DNA from: Adiantum capillus-veneris
Lineage: Eukaryota; Streptophyta; Polypodiopsida; Polypodiales; Pteridaceae
NCBI GenBank assembly: GCA_014529385.2
Contig: CM043942.1
Coordinates: forward strand, 25,362,469-25,426,468
Reading direction: 5' to 3'
Length of the DNA stretch: 64,000 nucleotides
Shown piece by piece: positions 1 to 10,218 of this stretch. Under the pieces are notes generated by a model. It did no database searches and was not told the origin of the DNA. It worked only from the letters and a program-made list of their open reading frames with translations. The translations under genes were made by a program, and so were the position numbers. Each line of letters starts with the position of its first letter. The first letter of the stretch is position 1.

Positions 1-63
1 TGTATAGTCAGTATCTCTCCAAGTATTGAGCTCACAAAACTTGAATATGGAATCCAAAATTTT

Positions 64-486
64 TCACATGTTTGCTTTGCGAGTCCTTGCTGCACCATTG
101 TCTGCGTGGTCAACCATTGCATTGTGCAGGTTTCTCCACCGGTTGTATCTAAATGTCAATCTTTCCTGAGCACTTTGGATTTTGTGTTGTCTGCCACTTG
201 TTGGCATCGACAAGAAGAGACGGGCTTTCACACCGCCAATAGACAACTTCTTTGGCACATCTCGACCATTCTTAGACCTCTTCTCGTCGTACTCTATTTT
301 CACATGTCCTCCATGGAAGCCCATATCTAAGAAAACTGTTTCCAATGATAATATAGCCCTTTGTTTTGTTGATGTTGGCCGAGTGGTCCAAGCAAAACAA
401 ATGTACAGAAACATAAGTTTCTCAATGATTCTGCAGAGTGCATACATCGTGCAAATATGTACTCTAGATAGCGGAATATCCAACAC
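64..486 (-). pseudogene. Transposase-like protein of element A, C-terminal-side segment
   Basis: This 140-residue segment includes RVHICTMYALCRIIEKLM, which matches VHICTMHAKIRILNKFL in element B. It also has LDMGFHGGHV followed by a K-rich stretch and a GGVKARLFL block. Element B has LSRMGFYGGQV and GGAKTRRFL at the same relative distance (near 30.1-30.25 kb). A conserved glutamate in IIEKL or a nearby acidic residue could complete a DDE triad, but this is speculation. The segment ends with basic residues and a stop at 64; whether the protein continues beyond the left edge cannot be seen. Confidence 0.5.
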
Positions 487-531
487 TGGGCAGAAGTTAA
501 GGTCCTACAAGTGCCTGTCCGGTGCTCTCCT

Positions 532-855
532 CTAATTTCTTTTGTCAAGACCAATGACTCCTCCCATGCAATACAAAAAAGGGCTTTTACTTGTTGCTCC
601 TTTTGAGATGTTGTACATACACTTTAGGGTTTTGAGATCTCCAGCCATATGCCACTCTACTGTGTATGAACCCATGCCTAATACATCGAGTGTCTTTCCA
701 TTTCTCTGTTCACTTATGACTTCAGGAATACTTGTTTGATGGAAAACCCAGTTAAGAATATTGAAATTCTCTGCAGGCACGTGAAATGGGAAAACCAAAC
801 CAATCAAATGAAACATGTCTAACCATTTTTTAAAGCAAAAACTTGTTGATATCAA
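532..855 (-). pseudogene. Transposase-like protein of element A, candidate catalytic-core segment
   Basis: This 107-residue segment holds the best-conserved part of the family. The string ending EWHMAGDLKTLKCMYNIS, followed by K-x-PFLYCM, pairs with ADLKALKCTFGVCGG and KYPCLYCM in element B at 30310-30582. Upstream, NFNILNWVFHQTSIPEVI pairs with B's NHDTLKWLFLRTDIPSAI. An acidic residue followed by LK and a C-x-x-C pair (LYC) is a layout seen in some DDE-type transposase cores, where the aspartate binds metal and cysteines bind zinc. That role is inference here. Known superfamilies (hAT, CACTA, MuDR, PIF, Mariner) are not recognised in the sequence. Confidence 0.5.
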
Positions 856-1289
856 ACCTTGAATGTGGCTAATAAGAAAATATTGTTTTTGGATTGCACA
901 CTAAAGTTTCTAGGGTCGTTTGAAGCAATGCTTTCATCTAATGCTCTATTCATAAGTGTTATTGTGACACGCTCAACCTTTGTCTCTTTCACTAGCTCAC
1001 ACTCATCCAGTTTAAGCACAAACTTCAAAACTCCATTGCATTCCTCTTGAGAAACCTCGAACAATTGAACAATATATGTCTGCAAAGCTACTAAATCTTA
1101 AAATATATTATTGTATTTGTCATAGACCACTTCCTCTACTGATGGCGATGTGTACATTGCTTCAATGTGAAAAGGAGTGCCCAATGTCCGAAGCACTTTC
1201 TGGTTGACCTCTAGTCTTGTATTTCGAATGGAGAAAGGATTTGGTAGCAACGTGTGCTTGAGATTGAACTTCTTACTTTGTTGCTGCAT
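852..1289 (-). pseudogene. Transposase-like protein of element A, middle segment
   Basis: Two consecutive open segments (1098-1289 and 852-1085) occupy the middle of the element-A gene. The second contains 'VLKLDECELVKETKVERVTITLMNRALD' split by ordinary variation relative to element B (30648-31016), where the same order FVMKLDEAQ..., ERVSISLMNRALD is seen. The matching order and spacing in two diverged copies argue for a real protein rather than chance ORFs. Short stops separate the segments, so this may be spliced exons or decay. No known domain is recognised. Between 1440 and 1640 a further frame reads IDSNTPTSSIPYGLILKRKD-like sequence that probably belongs to the same protein. Confidence 0.5.
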
Positions 1290-1732
1290 AGTTCTGTAAA
1301 CAAAAAATTAAGTAAATGGACTATTTCCAAGTTTTCAAATGCTATACATACCCAATATACCTAAAAATTGCAGACATTTGATTTGAGAGGTAAAGACACT
1401 TGATTCAAACACCAGACATACCTAAAAATTGCAGAATAACCTTTGTTGGATATTCCGGCTTCATCCAGAATTGACTGAACATCACGTGCTTGGAGTTGAT
1501 TCTATTTCAAAAGAGTGTCAAGTTGCGTAGCAACAATCTTGCAGTAGCACTTATCGTCCAAAAGTCCGGCGACATCTTTGCGTTTTAGTATGAGACCATA
1601 AGGAATTGAAGAAGTTGGTGTGTTGCTGTCAATATTTGACTGAGGATGTAGCAATGATCTAAGAATAAATATGACAAGTAAGATATAAAACTACAAATGT
1701 AAAGATGAATTAAACCTGCTTGAATGATAATC

Positions 1733-2317
1733 TTACTTGATTGCTTTAACCCTCTTCTTCAAACCCCCAGAACCAACCTTCAGCTGTTCAATGTCTCGTA
1801 AGCGTCGTTCTCTTAACCGAGGACCCAAGACATTATTTTTTTCTTTGAGATCCTGCATGAGCTGCGTGATGCTTTCGTCCTTGCCTTTCAGTTGCCGAGC
1901 GTACTCTGTCATAGTTTGCTTTAAGCAAAAGTTTTCTTTGTGTGCAAGGTCTATCTCAAGCTTAAGAATATCATTTTTGGCAGCCAAATGCTTGGTGTAG
2001 CCATATAAACCAGAATAACCGTCTCCTACGTAGTTCAACAATAACGTTATGTTTCTGAACAGTGGAGTTGAGTTGGTGACAGGATGCTCTGGATACATCC
2101 TGCTATCCACCCAAAGATCGACACTTTTTTTACCTTGAAGTCTGAAGTTCTCTTTTGAAGCTTCGGAAAGGATGCCTCGCTTATTCTTCTTCTGGAGGGG
2201 CTCGTATTCTCTGGACAGTTTGATATGCATATGATACACATTGTTTTGTCTCCTCGTCTGAGTTTTGTGTGAAGATGATAATGACATTGAGACGACTTGG
2301 TGAATGAGAAAGCTCAA
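1733..2317 (-). pseudogene. Transposase-like protein of element A, N-terminal coiled-coil segment
   Basis: This is a 194-residue open segment. Its first ~100 residues align with the N-terminal segment of element B at 31554-31976: both have an H-x-x-IKLS-[RQ]-EY block, then GKK..DLW.[ND]...YP, then a 'VGDGYSGLYGY' / 'VEDGVDGLQGY' block. The last ~80 residues are charged and heptad-like (KNDILKLEIDLAHKEN..., KEKNNVLGPRLRERRLRD), predicting a coiled coil that B does not show in this segment. It ends in a basic tail. The likely start is one of the methionines near residues 1-11. Role unknown; by position it is the amino end of the putative transposase, perhaps for DNA binding or oligomerisation. 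Continuation into the next segments would need introns or frame changes near 1440-1730. Confidence 0.55.
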
Positions 2318-2641
2318 AACAGAGGAGAGCGCAAGAGTGGAGCAAATGAAAGAGAGATCAAGGGAAGAGACTGCCCGCAGGCAAAAAGCAAGAGAGACAC
2401 GAAAATGAGGAGAAGAATACCATTCAATGCACCTCGTTGAGCACCAAATCTTAGTTTTGAAAAACCAAAAGATTGAGATAATCAGTATTCAATTCGGAGC
2501 CGTCGTATGTTATCATTGTCTGAGCACTTTTTGAGATTTTTAATAAATTTACCCCCCAAATCTGATATCCGATTTTTTTGGAAGTGAATATCAAAAATGA
2601 AATTAGGGACTTTTGATTATCTCTCTCTAAGCTGACCTGAC

Positions 2642-2684
2642 ATTTCTTACAAGGCCCATTTTTGAGTCCAAACTTTTCCTAATG
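2642..2684 (-). repeat. Terminal motif of element A
   Basis: Read on the minus strand from 2684, the sequence starts CATTAGGAAAAGTTTGGACT, then CAAAAATGGGCC. It is a close relative of the foldback ends (CATTAGGGAAAATTTGGACT, then CACAAAGGGGCC) and shares CATTAGG, ACTCA and the GGG block with the termini at 5309 and 32303. Sequence to the right (from 2685, aagtgtg) matches the uninterrupted KP-gene region near 25.26 kb, giving a clean boundary. It is likely the recognition end for the transposase, by analogy with terminal inverted repeats. Confidence 0.55.
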
Positions 2685-2771
2685 AAGTGTGTGGCTCATG
2701 TATTTACTTTGATATCTTAACTATGTATGTATGTACTCATGTCCTTTAATTCCTTTTTCTATTTGTTTCAG

Positions 2772-3478
2772 TTGCATGACTATCCAGAGTCTTGGGTCAC
2801 CTGGGTGAGAGAGAAGGCTGTTTCTATGGTTTTGGAAAGATCAATAAACCCAAATGATCCAGAATCTCCTTTGCCACCAAAGAAAGGTAGAGCCACCAAG
2901 GGTTTGGATGCAAAGAAAATGGATCAAAAGAAGAAAAGTCCTGCAAAGAAGATCTATACAAAGAAAAAGGATCACAAGAAGAAGAGTCCTACAAAGAAGA
3001 TCCATGCCAAGAAGAGTCCTGCCAAGGGGAAGAGTCCCACCAAGAAGAAGAGACCTGCAAAAAAAGAGCAGATACAAAGGGCCATACATTCCACTCACCA
3101 TTGAAATTCAAGGTTCAAAAGCATCGTACAGTTAAGAACAGTAAGGGGGAGGCACCTAGCTCACCTTTCAAGCTACCATTCATGTTTCCAAAGAAGGTTT
3201 CCAAGTCACCCAAGCCAGCCACTCCTCATCAGGAGCCCAAAGCACCAACCCCTGCCAAGTCACCCGTGCCAAGCCCTGAGGAGCCCAAGTCACCAGCACC
3301 ACCCACTCCTGAACTTTCACCCCCTTCTGAACACAAAAGAAAAAGCGTCTCTGAGGATGCAGAATCCTCTCAGGAAAAAAGAAAAGTGGAGTTTCATGGT
3401 GATTACTTCACAAAAGCTATGTACACTTTTGTTCATTTTGTCCATATGAACATATATATACCCTTTGGTGATTCATAA
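2772..3478 (+). pseudogene. KP copy 1: lysine/proline-rich basic protein, 3' part of a gene
   Basis: A polypyrimidine tract and CAG at 2769-2771 look like an intron acceptor, followed by an exon reading LHDYPESWVTWVREKAV. A lysine-rich region of KKSPAKK/KKSPTKK repeats follows, resembling histone-H1-like tails, then a proline/serine region (PAKSPVPSP, PKSPAPPTPELSPP) and a basic HKRK motif. The frame changes near 3058-3066, at a run of A, compared with copy 2, so this copy carries a 1-nt frameshift. The 5' exons are missing because element A is inserted at 2684. Such composition suggests a nuclear, DNA- or RNA-associated protein, but no enzymatic domain is visible. The copy at 24429-25260 plus 19549-19636 shows the gene is repeated, so it may itself belong to a mobile element. 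Confidence 0.5.
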
Positions 3479-3634
3479 TTTTTTACTTCAAATACTTAAT
3501 ACCAACTATCAATTCTTAAATGTGTATCATGGTGTCATGTAAGTTTAAAACAACATAAATAATGATCACAATGAGGTAGAGAAAGGATATATATATTTGC
3601 AAAATGCAATGATTACAATATTGAACTTGTTTTT

Positions 3635-4868
3635 TCAAGTCCTTGCAAGTGGCTCAAATACAACTCTTTTTGGGGGAAGGCATGTGATGCAAGAGGTTGA
3701 ATTTTCCATCCTTGTGCTTACCACAATTTCATCCACTTTGAATCTATACTCAAGAGATTCTCTAACATCATGTAGTCTCCAATTTGTTGTTACTATCAGG
3801 ATTCTATACTCGATGTGTGGATGGAATGTGACCTTTAGTTCAAACTCTGGACAATTTTCCTCAGAGTTGAGAGGAACCCAGCTACCTAATTTGCTTCTCC
3901 ATCTCCTATAGTCGTAGCCCAAAACTAATGATTGACGACATAGTTGATATGAGATAGACATAGAATTTGGGCTTACTCTACAACTAATATTATCACCAAT
4001 ATGGAAAGTTTCTTTGGTGCTCTATCCGTCCCCAAGTACATTATCCAGTTCAATCATAGAAAGTCTTCTATTAAGCCACATCGTCTTTGTCCTCTACAAG
4101 TCCATTGTTTTGAAACATGCCACAAAGACATGTATAGGCAAGCACCATTGAATTTTAATCCTTCTTGATATCTTGCCCGGAGACATAGCTTTAAGGATGT
4201 CTTCTTTGATCTTGGATTTGAAGCTTGATATAGTACATGCATCAGGAGCTTCCCAATCAAGTGAACTTATGGTGGGCACGGGTGACTAATGTAGTTCTCC
4301 ATATGCACCTTCTCGTGATGGAACTTTGTATTCTGCAAAATAGACAAACAAATCCATTGTTTTGTAAAAGGAAGGTGGCTTGTCAGCATACATAGCATCT
4401 ACAATCCCTTTATGCATTGCTTTGAATGTCCCACTTAGACTCTCCACAGGCTGCCATTCTACAACTGTTGAAGGAAATATATTTGAAATGGAATCAAAAA
4501 ATGAGAAAAACAATGGGAGAATGAAAAATTCATTGTATCAAATAGATTTTTTTTTTGTACTTACTGTAAGAATGTAGTGTGGGATGTTCTTCCCAGTCTA
4601 ACACCATATCCTTGGCCATGTACACATGTTGAACCTTAGCTAGCCAGCCATTTTCAGTCACTTTGAAAGCAAGAACACTAACTTTCCAATGGTTTTTTAC
4701 TTTATCACGTTTAGTTCTCTTCACTCTGTGTACACCTTTGCATGAAGGAAGCATTGTTACCCAGTCATTCACACAAAAAGATATGGGCTTCCAAAGACCA
4801 TCCTCTCTAACGTTATGAAAGTCACAAGAAGTTATGTTATGTGAAGGACGACGTGCAAAAGATGCCAT
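3635..4868 (-). pseudogene. Unknown multi-exon gene, minus strand
   Basis: Four open segments follow each other on the minus strand: 4530-4868, 4286-4513, 4054-4279 and 3635-3961. The first starts MASFARRPSHNITSCDFHNV and contains WKPISFCVNDWVTMLPSCKG and VTENGWLAKVQHVYMAKDMV, tryptophan-rich, protein-like sequence without low complexity. The second reads PSTVVEWQPVESLSGTFKAM and the last EFELKVTFHPHIEYRILIVTTNW. Composition and consistent strand support a spliced or slightly decayed gene, converging on KP copy 1. No family is recognised. Its 5' end lies about 440 bp inside the transposon-type terminus at 5309, so it may be an accessory or captured gene of a relative of elements A and B. Alternatively it is a decayed host gene. 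Confidence 0.4.
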
Positions 4869-5276
4869 GGAAACTCAGGATTAGAGAAGAAGAAAGAAAA
4901 TATAGAGACGGAAAGACTTAAACCTCTCACAAAATAGAGAGAGAGCGAAAAAGGTATACGTTTGAAAAAAGTAGGTGATTTGTCATTAATGCCCTTGTTT
5001 TGAGAGCCTTCTGACATAGATTTCGTATCTGTTGACAACACTTTTGTGAAATATAATATAGAATAAAAGAAGAGACTTCATTACTTTGGGCCGTAAATTT
5101 AATGAGCTCTCTTGTCGAAAGTACCCAAATATAGCAGTTTCAGCCTTATGATCAAGACATTTAGCGGTTCTCCGTCAAAATAGAACCACCAAAACCCAAA
5201 ATAGAGGAGACAAGAGTGCCATACTTTTGTATATGTGTCAAATAACTATTGGATTCCTTAATCCTTGGATTAACAA

Positions 5277-5309
5277 ACAACCCTTTTTGAGTCGTTTTTG
5301 GCCCTAATG
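5277..5309 (-). repeat. Transposon-type terminal motif shared with element B
   Basis: This 33-bp block matches 32271-32303 with one mismatch. Read from 5309 on the minus strand it begins CATTAGGGCCAAAAACGACT, then CAAAAAGGGTTG. In both places it sits a few hundred bp upstream of a minus-strand gene start, and the similarity fades immediately to the right of the final G, as expected for an element end. Confidence 0.5.
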
Positions 5310-5342
5310 GAACAATGAGGGTTTTTTGGAAACAATGAGGGC

Positions 5343-5930
5343 ACCTTGTGGCCTTGGGGCCATAGGAAGTCAATATAGAGCATAGAGCACAAAGAGATTA
5401 TTACTAGCATAGAGAGAATCCCATGTCCTTTAGACCACAAGGTGCCATTATAGAGTAAACATAGGTTCTTACTAGAATAGAGGGGACCCTATGGACTTCA
5501 GCCCACAAGGTCTCCTCAATATAGATCAAATAGTGTTTTTTACTTGCATGGAGAGCACCCTATGGCCCTGGGGCCATAGGTTTCCAGAAAACCCTCATGA
5601 AGCGTTTCTTCAAAACATTGAGGCCACCTTGTGGTCTTGGGGCCGTAGGATGCCAATGTAGAGCATAGAGAGGTTCTTACTAGCATGTAGGGGACCCTAT
5701 GGCCTTGAGGCCACATGATTCCATATGGTGTTGGTGTAGAGGCTCTAAAGCGGTATTTAGGCCATTCAAGGGATACTACTTTGAGGTTCCTCTAATGTCA
5801 TAAGAGAACATGTGATCACAGTACCATAGAGTGGCCTAGGTACACTTGTAGAACCATTTTGTTGGCACCCTTTGGACCTAGGACCCCATGGTTTAACATA
5901 GAGGGGACTCTATGGCCCTAGGTCATATGG
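5343..5930. repeat. Degenerate ~69-bp tandem array with palindromic cores
   Basis: About eight units carry a palindrome near TATGGCCYTGGGGCCATA, at about 5343, 5420, 5487, 5557, 5626, 5694, 5868 and 5908. The first six are spaced 67-77 bp apart. Between cores, phrases such as 'tagagcatagag' and 'ggttcttactag' recur. The array begins directly outside the terminus at 5309. It could be a satellite-like seed, or the subterminal repeat zone of another DNA transposon. No protein is encoded. Confidence 0.6.
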
Positions 5931-5980
5931 ATGTATTAATATCCATCTTGTCTAAATATATGTCATTATTTCTATAGAAA

Positions 5981-6051
5981 ATGTCTCAGAAGAGAAAGTC
6001 AAAGTCAATTGATGCCCCGAGGGATTCACCATGGAAAACTTACCGCACCAC
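5981..6051 (+). other. Possible short first exon with splice donor
   Basis: An ATG at 5981 opens a basic 23-codon stretch (MSQKRKSKSIDAPRDSPWKT...) that ends exactly at a good donor, CAC|GTAAGT, at 6052. It lies just after the repeat array. No following exon was identified before the gypsy remnants, so this is weak. Confidence 0.2.
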
Positions 6052-6900
6052 GTAAGTGCAGGGGAGAGGTTTTTTTTACAAGTTACATAAGCGCATAGGT
6101 TAGGGGTAGGCCCCCAATAGTTTATCTCCTAAGCTTAAAAATAAGGGAGGGGTATCATATTTTGGTGGGGGGGGGGGGGGGGGGGGTGCGAAAAGGGAAA
6201 AATGAGAGGAAGTTCTTGTGTTTCAAAATCATGGCTTCCCTCAAACTTGTGACTCAATAGCTATCAAGATACATGCAAGAACCAACACTCCTTTGTATCA
6301 ATTGCTTGTTTTGTTATTATAGATTATTTGTTTAGGGATGAAAGCTGTAAAGATTTTGTATAGATGCAAATTTACACGAAGAACCTAACACAACTTTATA
6401 ACCATGTTTTTTGAGTAATTTAGATGGGTTACAATTAGATGAGTAGCTAGAGTGCAGGCTGAACGAGCACATAGTTTGAAAGTCAAACTAAGACACATTG
6501 AGGATACATCTAGTTATCAACAAAAGTGATTCGTTAGTACATTGCCAGTCACTATGCTACACGCTCTTTGACTAGTTTTACTTAGTTAGATCATGTGAGA
6601 CCTAAATTTTATATGTAAGATAGGGGTATGATAGTTTTCTGCATTGACTTTCGTATAAGCGTAGAAAGGGGGGTCATATTTCCTAATATGAGTCGTATAT
6701 AGGGGTTTTATTTCATTCTCTCAAGTAGAGTGAAAAATCCTACTTGGTGTTTGAGAGACATTGTCGTCACAAACATGATTCTAAGCATGCATACTATTTA
6801 AATTTGTACAAATAAAAAGGGAATTAGTCTTATAAGACAAAAACACTGATGATTTAGAGGAAGTATGTATATTTGCTCACTCTAATGTAGCATTGTAAGC
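6052..6900. other. Non-coding stretch with a 20-G run
   Basis: No gene is visible. A homopolymer of 20 G lies at 6167-6186 and is a likely assembly-length error site. The right part may hold the 3' untranslated region or LTR of the neighbouring minus-strand gypsy element, but no LTR ends were found. Confidence 0.4.
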
Positions 6901-7509
6901 ATTGACAAGGTTCATACTATCCTTAAGTTGTATTCCTTGCGTCCATCTAACATCTTCAAAAGGATAATTTTTGAACTTAATAAGATACCATCAACTAATC
7001 TTACCATGTTGTAATACATTGTCTTCATGCTGAAGGATATCTTCTAGTTGTAGCTCTTCTTGGTCTTCAATTTTTGGAGGGTCTTTAATAATTGGTTCAC
7101 TTGGTGGCTCTCCTTTGTAGGGCCTAAGTAGGCTCACATGAAAAGCATTGTATATAAGCCAATTGTTGGCAAAATTGAGTCGATAAACCATCTCATTCAT
7201 TGGATTCAAGATTTGAAAAGGACCATGATATCTTTTTGCCAGTTTAGCATAATACTTTTGATGGCCCGTGGGATTTTTTCATGTCTTTTGCCTCAATCGA
7301 GCCTTGGGAAACTTATGTAAGACTCACTCATTTTCTTTGAGCATTAAGGCCCTTCTGTGCTTGTCAGCAGCATCTTTTTGCCTTGGTTGAGAGATGGATA
7401 TAACTTCCTTAATCTTTTGAAAATATTCTTGTAGGTCATGGCTATACTCATCAGCAATAAAGATCTTCCCATGTACTTTAAGTAGCAAGGGACTTTTAGG
7501 TTTTTCCAC
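6900..7509 (-). pseudogene. Gypsy copy A: integrase C-terminus and chromodomain
   Basis: The segment at 7324-7509 and that at 6991-7209 read in Pol order. The latter contains NAFHVSLLRPYKGEPPSEP, the usual integrase tail motif (H-V-S-x-L-[KR]-P-Y). It continues through an in-frame TGA near 6996 into WYLIKFKNYPFEDVRWTQ, a chromodomain core (YLIKFKNY...W) that in chromoviruses targets integration to particular chromatin. The stop before the chromodomain and a frame break at about 7210-7320 show inactivity. Assignment rests on the order of motifs and their match to the chromodomain signature. Confidence 0.75.
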
Positions 7510-8048
7510 TATATTTCAAAAGATACTTTTTTCATAGAATTATGGACAATATTATTGTATGCATACTCTACAAGTGGTAGGTACTTCTCCCATTGTGAGT
7601 GTTGATCTACTTTTGTAACATAAGTCTTTAGTAGATAGAGAATTGTAAGATTGGCTATCTCACTTTGGCCATCCGTTTGCGGGTGATAGGCCAAAGAGAA
7701 ATTCAATCTTGTACATAGATTTTCAAAGGGACCTTTCCAAAAATCACAAGTCATTCTAGGATCTCTATCTGACACGATGGATGTTGGTAATCCATGGTGT
7801 TTGAAAATCTGAGATATGAAGAGAGTTGCCATTTGGTGTGCCTTAATAGTCTTTTCAACAAGAATAAAATGTGCTTGGTTGCTCAACCTGTGGACTATTG
7901 TCCATATTCCTATATCCCCATGGATAGACTTGGGTAATTCAAAGATAAAATCCATTGATTTACTCTCCCATGGTGAATTAGGGATTGGCAATGGTTGGAG
8001 TAATCTAGGTTGCTTCCCTCTATCATACTTGGTCTTTTGTCTTACCAC
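7509..8048 (-). pseudogene. Gypsy copy A: integrase core
   Basis: A 179-residue open segment covers the RNase-H-fold integrase core that joins element DNA to the host chromosome. The three acidic residues of the D,D-35-E triad can be placed at MDFIFELP (first D), VSDRDPRMT (second D) and HPQTDGQSEIAN (E). The flanking WKGPFENLCTRL and WEKYLPLVEYAYNN are typical of plant Ty3/gypsy. The segment ends in a stop at 7509, before the C-terminal part. Confidence 0.88.
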
Positions 8049-8641
8049 TCATTTTGAAACATACTCTTGTATGTCCACTTTCACGGTACACCCATGAAAG
8101 TATGTCTCTAATCCTCAAAGACTAGGTTGAATGCTTGTATGCCCCAATTAGGGAGAAGCATGGGATTCATACATAACTTTATCAACAAAGGGAGTGGGTA
8201 ACACATAGCCTATTTCCATGGAGAAGATAACCATCTTGCAATGTGATTGGTTCTTCTTTCTTCCCTAATGCAATGACCGACATTATATCTCTAAAGTCAG
8301 GGTGAATAGCATACTCATCTATCATAGAAGATAGATCATTGTAAGTTGCTATAGACACCACATTAACTTTTGGTCATCATGAAAGTGCATCGGCCACTTC
8401 ATTGTGCTTACTAATGATGTGAGAAATAGGAAAATAAAATTGCAAAAGAAAATTTCCCACCTCATTGTTTGTCGGAAAGCATGGTTTGCGTCATGAAATA
8501 CTTGAGACTTTGGTGGTCCGTTCACAAAATAAATGGAGTCACCAATAGTAGTGCTTCCATGTTTCTAGGGCGTGGAACAACTAAAAGCTCTTTTTTGTAT
8601 ATTCCCAAGACACGTTCCTTGACATTGAGCCTTCGGCTCTC

Positions 8642-8896
8642 CTATGCTATGGCATGCCCATCTTGAAGCAAAACTACTCCAAGGCAATCACCACAAGCAT
8701 CACATTGGACCTCAAATGGCTTTGAGAGATCTGAAAGCATAAAGACTGGTTGGGAGGTTAGCTTCTCTTTGAGATTTTCAAAAGTAATTTTCTCTTTAGC
8801 AGTCCATGAGTACTTAATGTTCTTCTTTGTTAAGTCATGCAATGGTCCTACTATTTGAGAGAATCTTTCTATGAAGCATCTATAGTATGCACACAT
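8642..8896 (-). pseudogene. Gypsy copy A: RNase H start
   Basis: The segment MCAYYRCFIERFSQIVGPLH followed by LTKKNIKYSWTAKEKITFENLKEKL is the classic Ty3/gypsy junction of reverse transcriptase connection and RNase H ('YYRRFI..FS.IA.PL..L'). FEVQCDACGDCLGVVLLQDG contains the first RNase H aspartate (CDAC, usually TDAS). Frame breaks at both ends separate it from RT and from the integrase; 8050-8640 is more decayed RNase H and linker sequence. Confidence 0.8.
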
Positions 8897-8986
8897 ACCA
8901 GTAAATCTTCTTTGCTCATGTTAATTCCTTGGAATAGGCCATGCTTTTACTACATCCAACTTTGATGGATCCATATAGATACCACT

Positions 8987-9500
8987 TTAAAAGATAATAT
9001 GACCTAAGTATTGAATCTCTTGAAGGAAAAATTCACTCTTCTTTTGATTGATAAAAAGCTTGTTCTCTCTCAAAGCTTCAAAAATCACGTGGAGATGTTG
9101 CTTGTGTTCCTCCAAGGACTTGGAGTAGATGATGATATCATCAAAGAACACTCCAATGATTTTGTGGTAGGGTCTAAATATTTTCTCCATTAAAAAATTG
9201 AGCGTGGCTAGTGCATTAGTCAAGCAAAAAGACATGACTAGATATTCATAAATACCAAATGTTGTACAAACGGGGTCTTTAGAATATCTTCATTCACTAT
9301 CCTTATTTGATGATTTCCACTTTTAAGGTTAGTCCTACTGAAGTAGGTAGAGATTTGTAGCTTATCAAAAAGATCTTCCACCCGTGGTATGGGAAATTTG
9401 TTTTTGATAGTGATATGGTTTAGTGTTCAATAGTCCACACACATGTGGTATGTAGCATCTTTCTTTTGTCCTAAAAGGACTAGAGGAAAAAAGGGAAAGG
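8987..9500 (-). pseudogene. Gypsy copy A: reverse transcriptase
   Basis: The open part (8987-9235) reads MSFCLTNALATLNFLMEKIF and then VFFDDIIIYSKSLEEHKQHL. The FFDD box is the catalytic aspartate pair of gypsy RT (usually Y-x-D-D or F-x-D-D). QYLGHII ends the palm domain. Upstream to about 9500, translation with frame changes gives YFSRTNLKSGNHQIR- and NKFPIPRVEDLFDKL-like RT sequence. Stops and shifts make it non-functional. Confidence 0.85.
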
Positions 9501-9913
9501 AGCTAGGAGCTAGGGCTCACCATCCCTTTGTCTACCAATTCTTGTACTTGACTTATGATTTCCTCTTGGTGAGCTTGGAAAACTTGATAAGGACGCTTAT
9601 TAGGTGGTGAGATTTCTGGTAGGAGCTCATTTCAATGGTCATCATCCCCTCACTTTCGATGTATGTCCATAGGAATATCATCGATGAACACATCTTGGAA
9701 TCCTTTTAGAAAATTAGACAAGTCTAACTCTTCTTGATTCCTACCCTTTACATTTGATGAAACACTAGAACCTTTCAGGGACTATTTGACAAAAATCATG
9801 TACACAGAAGCTAAGCTCTTCATTGATTTATCAAAAGCAGGAGGATTTACAAGTGGTATAGTAAAACCAAACTCACTAGAATTTACATACATTTTCTTTC
9901 CCCTGTAGGTGAA

Positions 9914-10198
9914 TTAGATTCTCCTTTCAAGGAACTTCATGTTGGCAGCCATGTGGTTGAACCATGGTGTCCCTAGGATAGCATCCTCATGTTGGAGAGG
10001 AGATATGAAAAAGTCTTCTTTGTCGACATAGATTTGGACATGAAGCCTCAACTTCCCAATCAAGGGCGTAACCGAGGTTTGTTGTCCCTTGAAAGCTATG
10101 TCAGCCATTATAATATCTCCCATCTTGAAATCTTGAATTCCCAATTTGGTGGTCAACTCCATTGATATGAAGTTGTGAGTAGAGCCAGGGTCAAACAC
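9914..10198 (-). pseudogene. Gypsy copy A: retropepsin (aspartic protease)
   Basis: A 94-residue open segment begins MFDPGSTHNFISMELTTKLG, the D-[ST]-G-[AS] active-site region in its plant gypsy form D-P-G-S, and reaches AILGTPWFNHM, matching the family's ILG-x-PW motif. It would cleave the Gag-Pol polyprotein. The stretch between here and RT (9500-9910) aligns with 14390-14870 in copy B and is the protease-RT linker. Confidence 0.8.
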
Positions 10199-10218
10199 GA
10201 TGAAGGCATCATGCTACC

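Larger units (their letters stand above)
1..2684 (-). mobile_element. Element A: unfamiliar DNA-transposon-like element, left end outside the window
   Basis: The element carries a minus-strand, multi-segment gene whose protein is clearly related to the one at 29.5-32.0 kb (element B). Its right terminus is set at 2684. There the sequence reads inward on the minus strand as CATTAGG, then GGACTCA, then a GGGCC block, which resembles the ends of element B and of the foldback elements. To the right of 2684 the sequence is collinear with a second copy of the KP gene region near 25.26 kb that lacks element A, so 2684 is an insertion junction. The gene starts about 370 bp inside the end, a spacing close to that in element B. 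The other end lies beyond the window. Classification as a DNA transposon is inference; no LTR, reverse transcriptase or integrase is present. Confidence 0.6.

Noticed and set aside
6167-6186. 20-G run as a G-quadruplex feature
   Set aside because: A pure homopolymer is most likely an assembly or polymerase-slippage artefact in length.
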